Notes under the pieces: generated by a model | Told to the model about the DNA's origin: nothing | The model's input: the letters and a program-made list of their open reading frames with translations, nothing else | The model's database searches: none | Translations under genes and position numbers: made by a program | Assembly (NCBI RefSeq): GCF_900343145.1 | Contig: NZ_LT996886.1 | Coordinates: 806,001 to 870,000, forward strand | From: Tessaracoccus timonensis | GTDB lineage: Bacteria > Actinomycetota > Actinomycetes > Propionibacteriales > Propionibacteriaceae | Direction: 5' to 3' | Length of the DNA: 64,000 bases | In this document: piece after piece, positions 8,635-17,012 of the stretch | Layout: the number at the start of each line of letters is the position of its first letter | Position numbering within the stretch: the stretch's first letter is position 1

Positions 8635-8673
8635 TTGACACGTAAACTTAGGTTTGCCTAACCTAAGTTTACG
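8635..8673 (+). promoter_or_regulatory. DtxR/IdeR/MntR-type metal-responsive operator in the promoter
   Basis: A 33-bp palindrome (8641-8673, arms CGTAAACTTAGGTT, 5-nt centre) follows directly on a -35 TTGACA (8635-8640) and covers the expected -10. Its core TTAGGTTTGCCTAACCTAA (8648-8666) differs little from the well-known DtxR/IdeR consensus. The downstream transporter is therefore probably repressed by an Fe2+- or Mn2+-bound regulator. Confidence 0.9.
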
Positions 8674-8723
8674 ACGGGCGGTCCGCCGTAAGAGAGACCC
8701 GGTAGAAGGTTTGGGAGAGTAAC

Positions 8724-9650
8724 GTGAGAATGAATCGTTGTGTCGGTGCGCTGGTGGCTGTTGCATGTGCGACGGCAGCGTTAGCGGGGTGTTCGTCTGG
8801 CAGCAACGGTGACGGGGATGCACTTGACGTCGTCTCCTCGACGGGATACCTGACCGACGCCATTCACAACATCGCTCCAGGTATTGAGGTGACGACGCTC
8901 GTCGCCCCTGGCGGAGACCCACACACGCAAGAGCTGACGACCGCTGACATCCAGAAGGTTGACAGCGCTGATCTCGTCGTGTGGACGAGTCACGACATGG
9001 AACACCGAATGATGGAGCACTTTGATTCACTCGGTGATAAGTCACTGCCGGCAGCTGAGGCCATCCCAGAAAAAGACCTGCTGCCGTGGGAGAACGACGA
9101 CGGAACGCAAGGGCACGACCCGCACGTCTGGAACTCACCGTTACTGTGGAACTACGTCGTGGATTCGATCGCAGACAAACTCTCCGACATAGATCCGGAC
9201 AACGCCAGCACCTACGCCGACAATGCGAAGAAATACAAGTCCGAAATCCAGGACGCTCACGAAGAGGCGATGAAGAAACTCGCCCAGATTCCGGAGAATA
9301 AGCGCATTCTTATCACGGGTCATGATGCATTCAACTACCTCGGCGCCACCTACAAGATCGACGTGCACGCCACGGACCTCGTCACATCTGAATCTCAGAT
9401 CTCAGCGGCTGAGCTGAACGATCTCGCTGAGTTGATTGTCGAGCACGAAGTCAAGGTCATTTTCCAAGACAATCTCAAGAACCCAGAGGCGATCCAGCAC
9501 TTGAAGGAGTCCGTGCGAGCCAAGGGAGGAGACGTCGAAGTGGCGGACACAGAGCTATTCGCCGACACGTTGGGAGAGTCCGCCCCAACCGATACCTACC
9601 TGGGAGCGTTTACGTCGAACATCGAAGTAATTAGCGAGGCGCTTCGATAA
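8724..9650 (+). CDS. Metal ABC transporter substrate-binding lipoprotein (TroA type)
   Basis: Periplasmic-type binding protein (cluster A-I) anchored as a lipoprotein: signal peptide with lipobox ALAGC, Cys23. Metal ligands can be followed as His in GGDPHTQE, His in GHDPHVW, His in TGHDAFNYLG and Asp in LFADTLG, the H-H-H-D set of TroA-like Mn/Zn/Fe binders. The His-rich loop of ZnuA is absent. It starts at GTG 8724 (ATG 8730 is possible) after GGGAGAG. First gene of the transporter operon, behind a DtxR-type operator, which favours Mn or Fe over Zn. Confidence 0.92.
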   Translation: MRMNRCVGALVAVACATAALAGCSSGSNGDGDALDVVSSTGYLTDAIHNIAPGIEVTTLVAPGGDPHTQELTTADIQKVDSADLVVWTSHDMEHRMMEHFDSLGDKSLPAAEAIPEKDLLPWENDDGTQGHDPHVWNSPLLWNYVVDSIADKLSDIDPDNASTYADNAKKYKSEIQDAHEEAMKKLAQIPENKRILITGHDAFNYLGATYKIDVHATDLVTSESQISAAELNDLAELIVEHEVKVIFQDNLKNPEAIQHLKESVRAKGGDVEVADTELFADTLGESAPTDTYLGAFTSNIEVISEALR

Positions 9651-9671
9651 CGCAGAACCGGGACGAATACA

Positions 9672-9716
9672 AAGCCTGTTGTGCGTGCGGGCAACACTCC
9701 GCCGCACAACAGGCTT
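9672..9716 (+). terminator. Intra-operon hairpin between binding protein and ATPase genes
   Basis: Perfect 14-bp arms AAGCCTGTTGTGCG (9672-9685) and the complement (9703-9716), 17-nt loop, no clear T-tract. It probably protects or partly terminates the upstream mRNA so that the binding protein exceeds the membrane parts. Confidence 0.65.
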
Positions 9717-9720
9717 GCGT

Positions 9721-10497
9721 ATGGCGCACAGCGCCATCGAAAGGCAGGTGAGTGTCTTGGATGCTCCTCTCAATATGCGGGGCGTGAGCGCGGGTTATCA
9801 GCAAACCATGGCATTAGTCGATGCGAATCTCGACGTTGAGGCTGGGTCGGTTCATGCCATCATCGGACCGAACGGATCAGGAAAATCAACGCTACTGAAA
9901 GCGGCCCTCGGTCTTCTCCCAGGCACAACAGGAACGGTCACGTTCTTTGGAAAGCCCTTGGAGCATGCACGCAGGCGTGTTGCCTACATGCCACAAACAG
10001 CCAGCGTTGAGTGGGACTTCCCAATCAAGGTCAAAGACGTAGTCCTGATGGGGACATTCCCACGATTAGGTTGGGTGCGACGTCCGGGGCGCACGGAGCG
10101 AAAGGCTGCCGCATCCGCGATGGAACGCGTGGGACTGACCGACGTCGCGGATAGACATATATCAGCACTCTCGGGCGGACAGAAGCAACGCGTGTTTGTG
10201 GCACGCACACTCGCTCAGGGAAGTGATCTGCTGATGATGGACGAGCCATTCGCAGGGGTAGACATCGCCTCCGAATCCGTGATCCGGAGCGTCCTCCAGG
10301 ACGTGGCCACGCAGGGCAAGACGGTCATGATCGTGCACCATGACATCTCAAGTATCGGTGGGTTTTGCGACCAAGCCACGCTGCTCTCCGCTGGTTCGGT
10401 CCAAGCAACTGGGGCTATCGACGATGTGCTCTCACCGGAACATCTTGCAAACGCTTACGGGATTGCCCCCGAAATGCTGAAGGGCTGCGATGGGTGA
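9721..10497 (+). CDS. Metal ABC transporter ATP-binding protein (TroB type)
   Basis: ATPase subunit energising the metal importer. Walker A GPNGSGKST, signature LSGGQKQR, Walker B LLMMDEPF and the switch His in IVHHDIS are all present. The frame is open to 9679, but that lies in the hairpin after the binding-protein gene; ATG 9721 (258 residues) or GTG 9748 are realistic starts. The end overlaps the first permease gene by 8 nt. Confidence 0.92.
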   Translation: MAHSAIERQVSVLDAPLNMRGVSAGYQQTMALVDANLDVEAGSVHAIIGPNGSGKSTLLKAALGLLPGTTGTVTFFGKPLEHARRRVAYMPQTASVEWDFPIKVKDVVLMGTFPRLGWVRRPGRTERKAAASAMERVGLTDVADRHISALSGGQKQRVFVARTLAQGSDLLMMDEPFAGVDIASESVIRSVLQDVATQGKTVMIVHHDISSIGGFCDQATLLSAGSVQATGAIDDVLSPEHLANAYGIAPEMLKGCDG

Positions 10498-11449
10498 CCT
10501 GCACTTCATACCGATAACGGAGTTCTTCTCGACGTATGGCTACCGGACCACCTTCTTCGCTGTCGTCCTCGCAGGACTCCTGGCTGGAGTATTCGGCTCG
10601 CTGCTCTACCTGCGTCGGCAATCACTGATGTCCGACGTGATGGGTCATTCAGCGATCTTCGGCGTCGCCTGCGCATTCATCGTCGCAGAAGCCGTGCTCG
10701 GGGTCAGCGGGCGCTCTATTCCAGTCTTAATCCTGGGCGCTGCCCTCTCTGCATTCCTATCGGTGTGGATTACCTCGTGGATCAGCGATCGCACTCCTAT
10801 CAGCGCGGACGCAGCGATGGCGGTGTCCCTGGCTCTGTTCTACGGGGGAGGCTTATGCCTCCTTTACATCATCAGTCACTCTCGACTAAAAGGACGGGCG
10901 GGGCTCTCGGATTACATCTTTGGCAACGCTGCAACCACCCGAGCCGCTGATCTGCACACAATAGTGTGGCTATCAGTCGTCGTGTTGATGGTGCTGGTGG
11001 TGTTATGGAAGGAATTCAAGATCTGCATCTTCGACCCGGTGGCAGCTCGCATGTATGGCTTACGCCCATCCATCGTCAACCCCATTCTCATGACATGCGT
11101 GACACTCGCTATCGTTGCAGGAATCAAAAGTGTCGGCATGATCCTCATGATCGCTTTTGCCATCCTTCCGGCAGCAATATGCCACCAATTCGCCAGCTCC
11201 ATGGCACACATGGCATTGGGATCAGGGGTTATTGGTGCCCTGGCCGGAGGTGTGGGAACGTATCTCTCCATTAGCGCTGGAAATGTTCCCACCGGCCCGA
11301 TTGTTGTACTACTCCTGTTTGGAGTCTTCGTTGTAGCGATACTCGTTTCTCCTCGCAGGCGCAGGGCTACAATTCCCAGCGCCGCGGATAGACCCAGCGA
11401 CGAGGAGAGCCAACGCGTAGCGATTCGAGGCACAGGTGACCCACGATGA
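10490..11449 (+). CDS. Metal ABC transporter permease (TroC type)
   Basis: Polytopic ABC-3 family permease, 319 residues, with about eight hydrophobic segments from residue 20 to 285 and a charged C-terminal tail. Family landmarks: GSLLYLRRQSLMSDVMGHS near the N-terminus and KSVGMILMIAFAILPAAI around residue 215-230. It overlaps the ATPase gene by 8 nt and the second permease gene by 4 nt (ATGA). Its codons are less GC-rich than those of flanking genes. Confidence 0.9.
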   Translation: MGDLHFIPITEFFSTYGYRTTFFAVVLAGLLAGVFGSLLYLRRQSLMSDVMGHSAIFGVACAFIVAEAVLGVSGRSIPVLILGAALSAFLSVWITSWISDRTPISADAAMAVSLALFYGGGLCLLYIISHSRLKGRAGLSDYIFGNAATTRAADLHTIVWLSVVVLMVLVVLWKEFKICIFDPVAARMYGLRPSIVNPILMTCVTLAIVAGIKSVGMILMIAFAILPAAICHQFASSMAHMALGSGVIGALAGGVGTYLSISAGNVPTGPIVVLLLFGVFVVAILVSPRRRRATIPSAADRPSDEESQRVAIRGTGDPR

Positions 11450-12348
11450 GTTTCATCGCGTCTGCGTTCTTACTCGCCGTTGTTACCTCAGTAGCATGTT
11501 CGCTTCCTGGGGTCTTCGTTGTGCTCCGAAGGCAATCCATGTTGGTGGATGCGATGTCGCATGCGGTGCTGCCAGGAATTGTCATGGGAGTTGTGATCAC
11601 AGGAACCCTTCAATCGCCGCTCATGATTGCCCTCGCCACCCTCATGGGACTTGCCATAGTGTGGTGTTCAAACTGGCTACGTCGGGCCAGCCTGCTCATT
11701 GGAGAAGCAGACCAAGGCGTGCTTTTCCCTGCCTTGTTTTCACTCGGCGTTCTTCTGCTGTCGACCACCTATTCCAACACCCATATCTGCACGGAAACAG
11801 TGTTGGCTGGCGACCTCAACCTGATGGCTTTACGATCGCAACACATCTTCATCGACGGAGTCAGCATTGGGCCGCGCGCCATGTGGACATTGATTGGCGT
11901 CTCAGCCTTGAACATTGCCTTCATAGCGCGATACCGACGAGTGCTGTGCACCGCAATCTTCGACCCACAGTACGCTCGCTCCATCGGCATGCCTGTTCGG
12001 CGTATCGACAACGTGTTCATGACTCTCGTCGCCTTGACCGTAGTCACCGCATTCAGCGTTGCTGGGTCAATTCTCGTCGTAGCGTTGATGATTTGCCCAG
12101 CAGCAACAGCGTTACTCATTACCCGCGACATCCGCAGCGTTATCCCGGCAACAGTCATTACTGCCGTATTGAGCGCCATTGCTGGATTCGCAATTGCATG
12201 GAAAGCCGAGCTACCCACATCGGTAACCATGGCACTCATTGATGGCATTCTGTTCATTCTCGTAGCCATCGCTTGGATGCTGCGTAGGCCCCGGCGTATC
12301 CGCATGAGCACTTCGCACGCACGGGATCAGCTTCCCAATCAACCATGA
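11446..12348 (+). CDS. Metal ABC transporter permease (TroD type)
   Basis: Second ABC-3 permease (300 residues), a paralogue of the preceding gene: VFVVLRRQSMLVDAMSHAVLPGI near residue 25 and AGSILVVALMICPAATALL around 205. Two different permeases plus one ATPase and one binding protein match the Tro/Sit arrangement, presumably a heterodimeric channel. It ends the operon; no strong terminator is visible in the 90 nt that follow. Confidence 0.9.
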   Translation: MSFIASAFLLAVVTSVACSLPGVFVVLRRQSMLVDAMSHAVLPGIVMGVVITGTLQSPLMIALATLMGLAIVWCSNWLRRASLLIGEADQGVLFPALFSLGVLLLSTTYSNTHICTETVLAGDLNLMALRSQHIFIDGVSIGPRAMWTLIGVSALNIAFIARYRRVLCTAIFDPQYARSIGMPVRRIDNVFMTLVALTVVTAFSVAGSILVVALMICPAATALLITRDIRSVIPATVITAVLSAIAGFAIAWKAELPTSVTMALIDGILFILVAIAWMLRRPRRIRMSTSHARDQLPNQP

Positions 12349-12442
12349 TCATGTGAGCAGGCTCTCTCATCTGTAGCCCCAGCCGTGCAATGTACCGCCA
12401 CGGGGACGGGGCGAACTCTAGGCTGGCGTTGCTCGTCGGGAG

Positions 12443-13171
12443 TTACTCGCCCATAGCGCGCGGCAGCTCGGCTGATTCTCCCGCGACGGGTGCGCCGGGC
12501 TCGTCGGCAGTGGGCACCAGCGGGGTGCTCGAGACGACGGGTGCGGAGAGGTCGATGGTGCGCACCGTGCGCGGCATCAGCGGCTTCTGCACGTAGGTGG
12601 GGGCGGTGACGGGCACCGGATCCCAGAACACACCGTGCTCCGATGGCGCGCTGAGGTCGATGGAGAACTCAGTGGATTCGGCAGTTTCCTCGACGGCCTC
12701 GATCACCTCGGTGGTCTCGTCGTCGCTGAATCCTGCGTCGATCCGTGCAGCGTGGGCGTCCATCCGTCGGTGCATCTTCACGACGGTGAACCGCGCGACG
12801 CCGATGAACGCGACCATCAGCACGGCCGGAATGAGGAAGGCCCACCATGCAACGACACCGAAGCCTCCGAGTACGCCCAACACCACCGCGATCACGCACA
12901 GCGTCGCCATCACGGTGAGGCGGCGACGTGCCGCCTGCTGCGCGGCCATCTTCAGCCCGTAGCGTTCCGACGCGCGGGTGAGCGGCGTCGACACCGCGGC
13001 GGGATCGCCGTAGTCAGCGTCGTCGCCGGTAAAGATTCGCAGCGATTGGGAGAAGCGCTCCGTCGGTTCTTCAGCGAGGTCGTCAGGACTGGTGCGCTGA
13101 TTTGAGATCCACGGAATAGCGAATGCCAAACCCACCACGAGCAGGGTAGCGATGATGAGTCCGGCGAGCAT
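12443..13171 (-). CDS. GlpR/SepX-like divisome membrane protein
   Basis: A 242-residue membrane protein. One N-terminal transmembrane segment (residues 2-20), a cytoplasmic stretch, then a hydrophobic hairpin (about 85-130), then a long acidic, Ser/Pro-rich tail. This topology and the position directly downstream of a MoeA-like gene match GlpR of Corynebacterium (SepX in Streptomyces), the membrane receptor for Glp at the division site. Identity is inferred from topology and synteny; residue-level homology was not tested. Stop at 12443, start ATG 13171. Confidence 0.65.
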   Translation of the reverse strand: MLAGLIIATLLVVGLAFAIPWISNQRTSPDDLAEEPTERFSQSLRIFTGDDADYGDPAAVSTPLTRASERYGLKMAAQQAARRRLTVMATLCVIAVVLGVLGGFGVVAWWAFLIPAVLMVAFIGVARFTVVKMHRRMDAHAARIDAGFSDDETTEVIEAVEETAESTEFSIDLSAPSEHGVFWDPVPVTAPTYVQKPLMPRTVRTIDLSAPVVSSTPLVPTADEPGAPVAGESAELPRAMGE

Positions 13172-13231
13172 GCTGCCACGCTAGAGGGCCAATCGTGATT
13201 CGGCTGTGACCTCGGCTGGCGCGTCGCGAGA

Positions 13232-13261
13232 ATTATAAATTATACAGCGGAAGAGGGTCAG
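13232..13261 (-). promoter_or_regulatory. Candidate promoter of the GlpR-like gene
   Basis: Two TATAAT boxes on the minus strand (13232-13237 and 13239-13244) in an unusually AT-rich patch. A CTGACC -35-like hexamer sits 18 nt upstream of the downstream box. Confidence 0.4.
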
Positions 13262-14547
13262 TTGAGGTCGTCGAGCTGCCAGTACTGCACGCTGGTGCCG
13301 GCGTTTGCGGCGGCGGTGTGCTCGTCGAGCAGCACGAGCACGTTCGTCTGCGCGAGTTCGGTGAGCGCGTGCGGATCCGAGACGGGAGTGACGCGGTTGA
13401 TGCCGGATTCCCTGGATACGCGCGCGCGGAGCAGGTGCGTTTGACCCTCGGTGGAGCGCATGCCGTGGGCAGCGATACCGCGCACGAGGGGGCGACGCGG
13501 GTCGGCGCCGGCGAGCTTGCGGATGAGCGGCCATCCGAACGCCTGGAACGAGACGTAGGCGCTCACGGGGTTACCCGGCAACATGATCATGGGGATGTTG
13601 TCGTCACCGATGAGGCCGAAGGTCTGCGTGCGACCTGGGGTCATAGCCACCTTGGCGGAGTCGACGAGGCCGATGCTGGACATCACTTCGGCCATCGCCT
13701 CGTAGTCTTCCCGGCGTCCGCCTGTGGTGGAGATCACGAGGTCTGCGCGGATGAGCTGGTCGGTTACCGTCTGGCGGAGTTCGTCGTGGTCGTTGGAGCC
13801 GACGACGGTGTGGAACACCTGGGCGCCTGCCGCGCTGGCTGCGGCGGCGATGAGGAAGGAGTTGGCGTCAAAGTTGCTGTCTGCCGAGACGTGAGCGCCG
13901 GGCGCGACGAGCCCCTCGCCCGAGCCGACGATCACCACGCGCGGGCGTGGGCGGACGAAGACCTTGTCGATGCCGGCGCTGGCGAGCAGGCCGACGGAGC
14001 GGTCGTCGAGCACATCGCCTTCACCCAGGAGCTGCTCGCCGGCGTGGAGGTGCTCGCCGGCGACGCGCACGTACTCGCCGTCCTTCACGGTGTCGAACAC
14101 CCTGGCCAGGTCGCCTTCCAGCGCGACGTACACCGTCGGGAGTACTGCGGTGGCGCCCGGTGGCACGGGGTCGCCCGACGCGACGTGCCGCACCGCGCCG
14201 ACTGGGAGACGACCGTCTTCCGTTTCTGCGAGCATCATCGTCTCGACGCGCTTGCCGTCGTCGTCGATGAGGTCGGAGGCGCGCACGGCGTACCCTTCGA
14301 CGAGCGCCGTGGTCTGGTGGGGCACGTCGACGAGCGAGGTGATGTCTTCGCACACCACTTGGTCCCAGGCTTCGAGCAGGCCCATGCCGAAGGGGCGCAG
14401 CGGCTCGACGAGACCGAGGAGGTAGTCGATGTGGTCGTGCATCGAGCGCAGACCCGCCTCGTTGTTGGCGGGTGGTTCGGGCAGGCGCGGAGCCTCAACC
14501 TCTTCCACCTCGACGGGTTCTTGCTGCTTACGACCAAACCAAGCCAT
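13258..14547 (-). CDS. glp: Glp, gephyrin/MoeA-like division protein
   Basis: MoeA-fold protein of 429 residues from ATG 14547. It has the MoeA domains and the conserved LPGNPVSAYVSFQAF loop, but catalytic landmarks of molybdotransferases are altered: MDGYAV reads VEGYAV, STGDEL reads VGSGEGL, and TTGGVSVGDYD reads TTGGRREDYEAM. An extra N-terminal tail (MAWFGRKQQEPVEVEEVEAP) precedes the fold. With the GlpR-like gene next to it and folate cyclo-ligase, FmdB and MscL genes nearby (as around Rv0985c-Rv0996 in M. tuberculosis), this is better read as the division factor Glp than as a molybdenum-cofactor enzyme. No other molybdopterin genes are in the window. Confidence 0.78.
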   Translation of the reverse strand: MAWFGRKQQEPVEVEEVEAPRLPEPPANNEAGLRSMHDHIDYLLGLVEPLRPFGMGLLEAWDQVVCEDITSLVDVPHQTTALVEGYAVRASDLIDDDGKRVETMMLAETEDGRLPVGAVRHVASGDPVPPGATAVLPTVYVALEGDLARVFDTVKDGEYVRVAGEHLHAGEQLLGEGDVLDDRSVGLLASAGIDKVFVRPRPRVVIVGSGEGLVAPGAHVSADSNFDANSFLIAAAASAAGAQVFHTVVGSNDHDELRQTVTDQLIRADLVISTTGGRREDYEAMAEVMSSIGLVDSAKVAMTPGRTQTFGLIGDDNIPMIMLPGNPVSAYVSFQAFGWPLIRKLAGADPRRPLVRGIAAHGMRSTEGQTHLLRARVSRESGINRVTPVSDPHALTELAQTNVLVLLDEHTAAANAGTSVQYWQLDDLN

Positions 14548-14564
14548 GCTCCTACGATAGTTGG

Positions 14565-15115
14565 GTGACACCAGATAAGGCTGCACTACGCGCGCGGGCG
14601 CGTCGAGAACGTGCGCCGGAAACCATGCGACGCGAGGACGTCGAGCGGCTTCGTCGCTTTCTGGCGTGGCTTCCGGGAGAGCCCGGGGTGTGCGCGACGT
14701 ATGTGAGCGTCGAGGGTGAACCTGACACCGTCGCCCTCGTAGATGCGCTCGTTATGCGCGGCTGGGAGGTGCGGTTACCAGTGCTTCGCCGTGAGCCTGA
14801 CTGGGCGCGATTCGACGGTTGGGACGCCATGCGTCCGGCTTGGCGCGGCATTCCGGAACCGACGGGTGTACGCCTGGGGGCGGCGTCACTCGAGGAGGCG
14901 GATGTGGTTGTCACCTCGTGTTTGGGGGTAGACCGCGAGGGGTACAGGCTGGGGTCGGCGGGGGCTGGTACGACCGGGCGCTCGCCCACCGCGGGGCTGG
15001 GCCGGTGTTGGCGTGGGCCCGCGAGGCGGAGGTGTGCGACGTGCTCCCGCGCGAGCCCCACGACGTGCCGTGCGATGGCTGGGTGACGGAAGCGGGCGTT
15101 GCTTGGGTGCACTGA
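14565..15115 (+). pseudogene. 5-formyltetrahydrofolate cyclo-ligase, frameshifted
   Basis: The first 130 codons (from GTG 14565, VTPDKAALRARARRER) match the N-terminal part of 5-formyl-THF cyclo-ligase, which recycles 5-formyl-THF to 5,10-methenyl-THF with ATP. The family motif RLGxGGGWYDRAL is split: RLG is in one frame, GGGWYDRALA in the next, with a single base missing at about 14955. The second frame then runs to a normal C-terminus ending WVH at 15115. Total length (551 nt) is one base short of 184 codons. This is either a genuine pseudogene or a sequencing error in a run of G; the rest shows no decay. The gene is divergent from glp with a 17-nt gap. Confidence 0.85.
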
Positions 15116-15165
15116 TTTGCGCTTCTGGGCGTAGACTGGGCCCGTTTGTTTCTTCGGAGGATCCA

Positions 15166-15423
15166 GTGCCCAAGTACCAATATCACTGCAACGATTGCGA
15201 CGCCGATCTCGAGGTGCAGCAGAAGTTCACCGACGACGCACTCACCGAGTGCCCCGAGTGCCAGGGCAATCTCCGGAAGGTGTTCAGCGCCGTCGGCGTC
15301 GTGTTCAAGGGATCTGGTTTCTACAAGACCGACTCCAAGCCGGCTGCGGCAAAGCCGGCGGAGTCGAAGGCGTCTGAGTCGAAGCCCGCTGAGTCCAAGC
15401 CTGCTGCTCCGGTGGGTGAGTAG
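15166..15423 (+). CDS. FmdB-type zinc-ribbon protein
   Basis: Small protein of 85 residues starting at GTG 15166 with GGAGG 5 nt upstream. PKYQYHCNDCDADLEVQQ and ECPECQG provide the four cysteines of the FmdB zinc ribbon; a Lys/Pro/Ala-rich low-complexity tail (repeated ESKPA-like units) follows. The function of this family is unknown. Its M. tuberculosis counterpart also lies beside the cyclo-ligase gene. The stop codon TAG begins a 79-bp direct repeat. Confidence 0.85.
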   Translation: MPKYQYHCNDCDADLEVQQKFTDDALTECPECQGNLRKVFSAVGVVFKGSGFYKTDSKPAAAKPAESKASESKPAESKPAAPVGE

Positions 15424-15555
15424 CCCGCGCCTCCCGGTGGTTGAGCCGCCGCCGACCCCCGCTGGTTGAGTAGCGGGCGAAGCCCGCGTATCGAAACCAT
15501 ACCTCCTCCCCGATGGTTGAGTAGCCCGCGCAGCGGGCGTATCGAAACCACACCC
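15421..15555. repeat. GGTTGAGTAG-type repeat cluster with one half of a 79-bp direct repeat
   Basis: Contains a 79-bp segment (15421-15499) repeated exactly at 15736-15814, then another unit of the pattern GGTTGAGTAG...CGTATCGAAACC (about 15513-15551) enclosing a short GCCCGC hairpin. Together with the E1 element and the second cluster this fills the gene-free stretch 15424-15879. Confidence 0.9.
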
Positions 15556-15573
15556 CGAGCAGTACAGCCGGAG

Positions 15574-15654
15574 AACTGCAAAACTCGCCATTAGTCGAAG
15601 CGCTCACGCGTGGTTGCCGCAGGAGGCCTTCAGCTGTTGGCGAGTTTTGCAGTT
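15574..15654. repeat. Palindromic element family E, copy E1
   Basis: 17-bp arms AACTGCAAAACTCGCCA (15574-15590) and complement (15638-15654) around a 47-nt centre. Copy E2 at 38821-38903 has the same arms and the same centre length. It is flanked on both sides by GGTTGAGTAG repeats. Confidence 0.92.
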
Positions 15655-15660
15655 TCTCGT

Positions 15661-15814
15661 GGCATCTCGATACGGCGACTGCGTCGCCTACTCGATGATC
15701 GGGTGGCCACGCGTCCCGGGCCCCCGGTGATTGAGTAGCCCGCGCCTCCCGGTGGTTGAGCCGCCGCCGACCCCCGCTGGTTGAGTAGCGGGCGAAGCCC
15801 GCGTATCGAAACCA
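15661..15814. repeat. GGTTGAGTAG-type repeat cluster with second half of the 79-bp direct repeat
   Basis: Includes an inverted unit (TCGATACGG...CCTACTCGATGA, about 15666-15698) and the exact 79-bp repeat of 15421-15499 at 15736-15814. Confidence 0.9.
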
Positions 15815-15879
15815 GGCCCCACCAAATTCATCCTGTGGATAACGGGCGTGGCGGGTGGCGAGTTGCCAATAGTAAAGGC

Positions 15880-16485
15880 ATGCAACTCCTTCGCCGACTT
15901 GGTTCATTCATCAACTGGCATCGCCGCGTGGTGGCCGCGCTGTGCGCGGCGGTCGTCGTCGCGGGCATCATCTCCGTCGCCAGCGCACGGCCGCCCGACG
16001 GGGAACCCGTCGTTGTCCTTGCTGCTGACGTACCCGCCGGCGAGGTGCTTTCACCGGAGCATCTCACGACGATTCGCGTCCCCGCTTCGCTGCTCACTGA
16101 GGGCACGCTGCGCTCCCCTGGCAAAGCAGTCGGCACGCACACCGCTGTTGCGCTGGAAGCAGGCCAGGTGCTCACGAAGGGCCTGCTGCTCCAGGGCGGG
16201 GGCGTGCAAGAAGGGCATGCACTCGTGCCGGTGTCCGTACCTGACCAAGACCTGCGTAACCTGCTCGTGCCGGGCACCACAGTGGAGCTCGTGGTGGCGC
16301 TCGGTGAACGGCCCGAGGTGCTCGGCGGAGCACGCGTCGCCGCTCAGCCCAGCGCTCCCACGTCAACGATCGGGGCAGCGAAGGGGTCGAGCATGGTGCT
16401 GATGGAGGTGGCGGCTGAGCTGGCGCCGTCAGTGGCCACGCTCGGGCAAAGCGGACAACTCGCGGTAGTGATCGGAGGCGCTTAG
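15880..16485 (+). CDS. SAF-domain (CpaB/RcpC-like) membrane-anchored protein
   Basis: A 201-residue protein with one N-terminal transmembrane segment (about residues 14-35) and an extracytoplasmic SAF domain: VVVLAADVPAGEVLSPEHLTTIRVPASL ... AVALEAGQVLTKGLLL. The rest resembles the C-terminal part of CpaB/RcpC pilus-assembly proteins (ALVPVSVPDQDLRNLLVPGTTVELVV). No pilus genes are nearby, so the role is open. ATG 15880 follows AGTAAAGG; a longer frame upstream runs through repeat DNA and was not used. Confidence 0.75.
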   Translation: MQLLRRLGSFINWHRRVVAALCAAVVVAGIISVASARPPDGEPVVVLAADVPAGEVLSPEHLTTIRVPASLLTEGTLRSPGKAVGTHTAVALEAGQVLTKGLLLQGGGVQEGHALVPVSVPDQDLRNLLVPGTTVELVVALGERPEVLGGARVAAQPSAPTSTIGAAKGSSMVLMEVAAELAPSVATLGQSGQLAVVIGGA

Positions 16486-16496
16486 CACAAGCACAT

Positions 16497-16526
16497 TTGG
16501 ATTTCTTGTGAGGCATCACCTATCTT
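16497..16526 (+). promoter_or_regulatory. Candidate promoter of mscL
   Basis: TTGGAT (16497-16502), 18 nt, TATCTT (16521-16526), about 100 nt before mscL. Judged by motif only. Confidence 0.35.
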
Positions 16527-16628
16527 AGTGGCGCTAGTGGGGCGCGTGCCCACTCCAACGTCGCCTCCAGGTGATTGCGCGCGCCCTGAATCATTCCCGC
16601 CAGCAGGCGGCATACAGAAAGCGTGACA

Positions 16629-16997
16629 ATGCAGGGATTCAAGGAATTCATCATGCGCGGCAACCTCGTTGAGCTTGCTGTGGCCTTCATCATCGGTGGC
16701 GCCTTCGCCACCGTCGTCGAATCGTTCACCGCGGTCATCATGGATGTGCTCGGTAAGCTGGGTGGCACTCCCAACTTCTCGAGCTTCGCCCCCGGCGGCA
16801 TCAGCATCGGTGTGTTCCTGACCGCCCTCGTGTCCTTCCTCATCCTCGCCTTCGTCGTGTACTTCGGCATCGTGAAGCCGTACAACTTCGCCCGCAAGCG
16901 TTTCGAGAAGGACGTCGTCGAAGAGGAAGTTGAGCCCACCGCCGAAGAGGCGCTGCTCGGCGAGATCCGCGACCTCCTCAAGGCCCAGCGCGCCTGA
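16629..16997 (+). CDS. mscL: Large-conductance mechanosensitive channel
   Basis: Homopentameric membrane tension valve that releases solutes on osmotic downshock. The N-terminal helix and TM1 read MQGFKEFIMRGNLVELAVAFIIGGAF, with the MRGNxVxLAVAxxIG family core; TM2 is around residues 70-95 (ISIGVFLTALVSFLILAFVVYF); the C-terminal bundle ends LLGEIRDLLKAQ. At 122 residues it is short, as in other actinobacteria. AGAAAG lies 7 nt before ATG 16629; a GTG at 16623 is too close to it. Confidence 0.95.
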   Translation: MQGFKEFIMRGNLVELAVAFIIGGAFATVVESFTAVIMDVLGKLGGTPNFSSFAPGGISIGVFLTALVSFLILAFVVYFGIVKPYNFARKRFEKDVVEEEVEPTAEEALLGEIRDLLKAQRA

Positions 16998-17012
16998 GCC
17001 ACCATCACTTCG

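Noticed and set aside
13258-14547. Molybdopterin molybdotransferase MoeA
   Set aside because: Key MoeA motifs are changed, no other molybdenum cofactor gene is nearby, and the flanking genes match the Glp/GlpR division locus.
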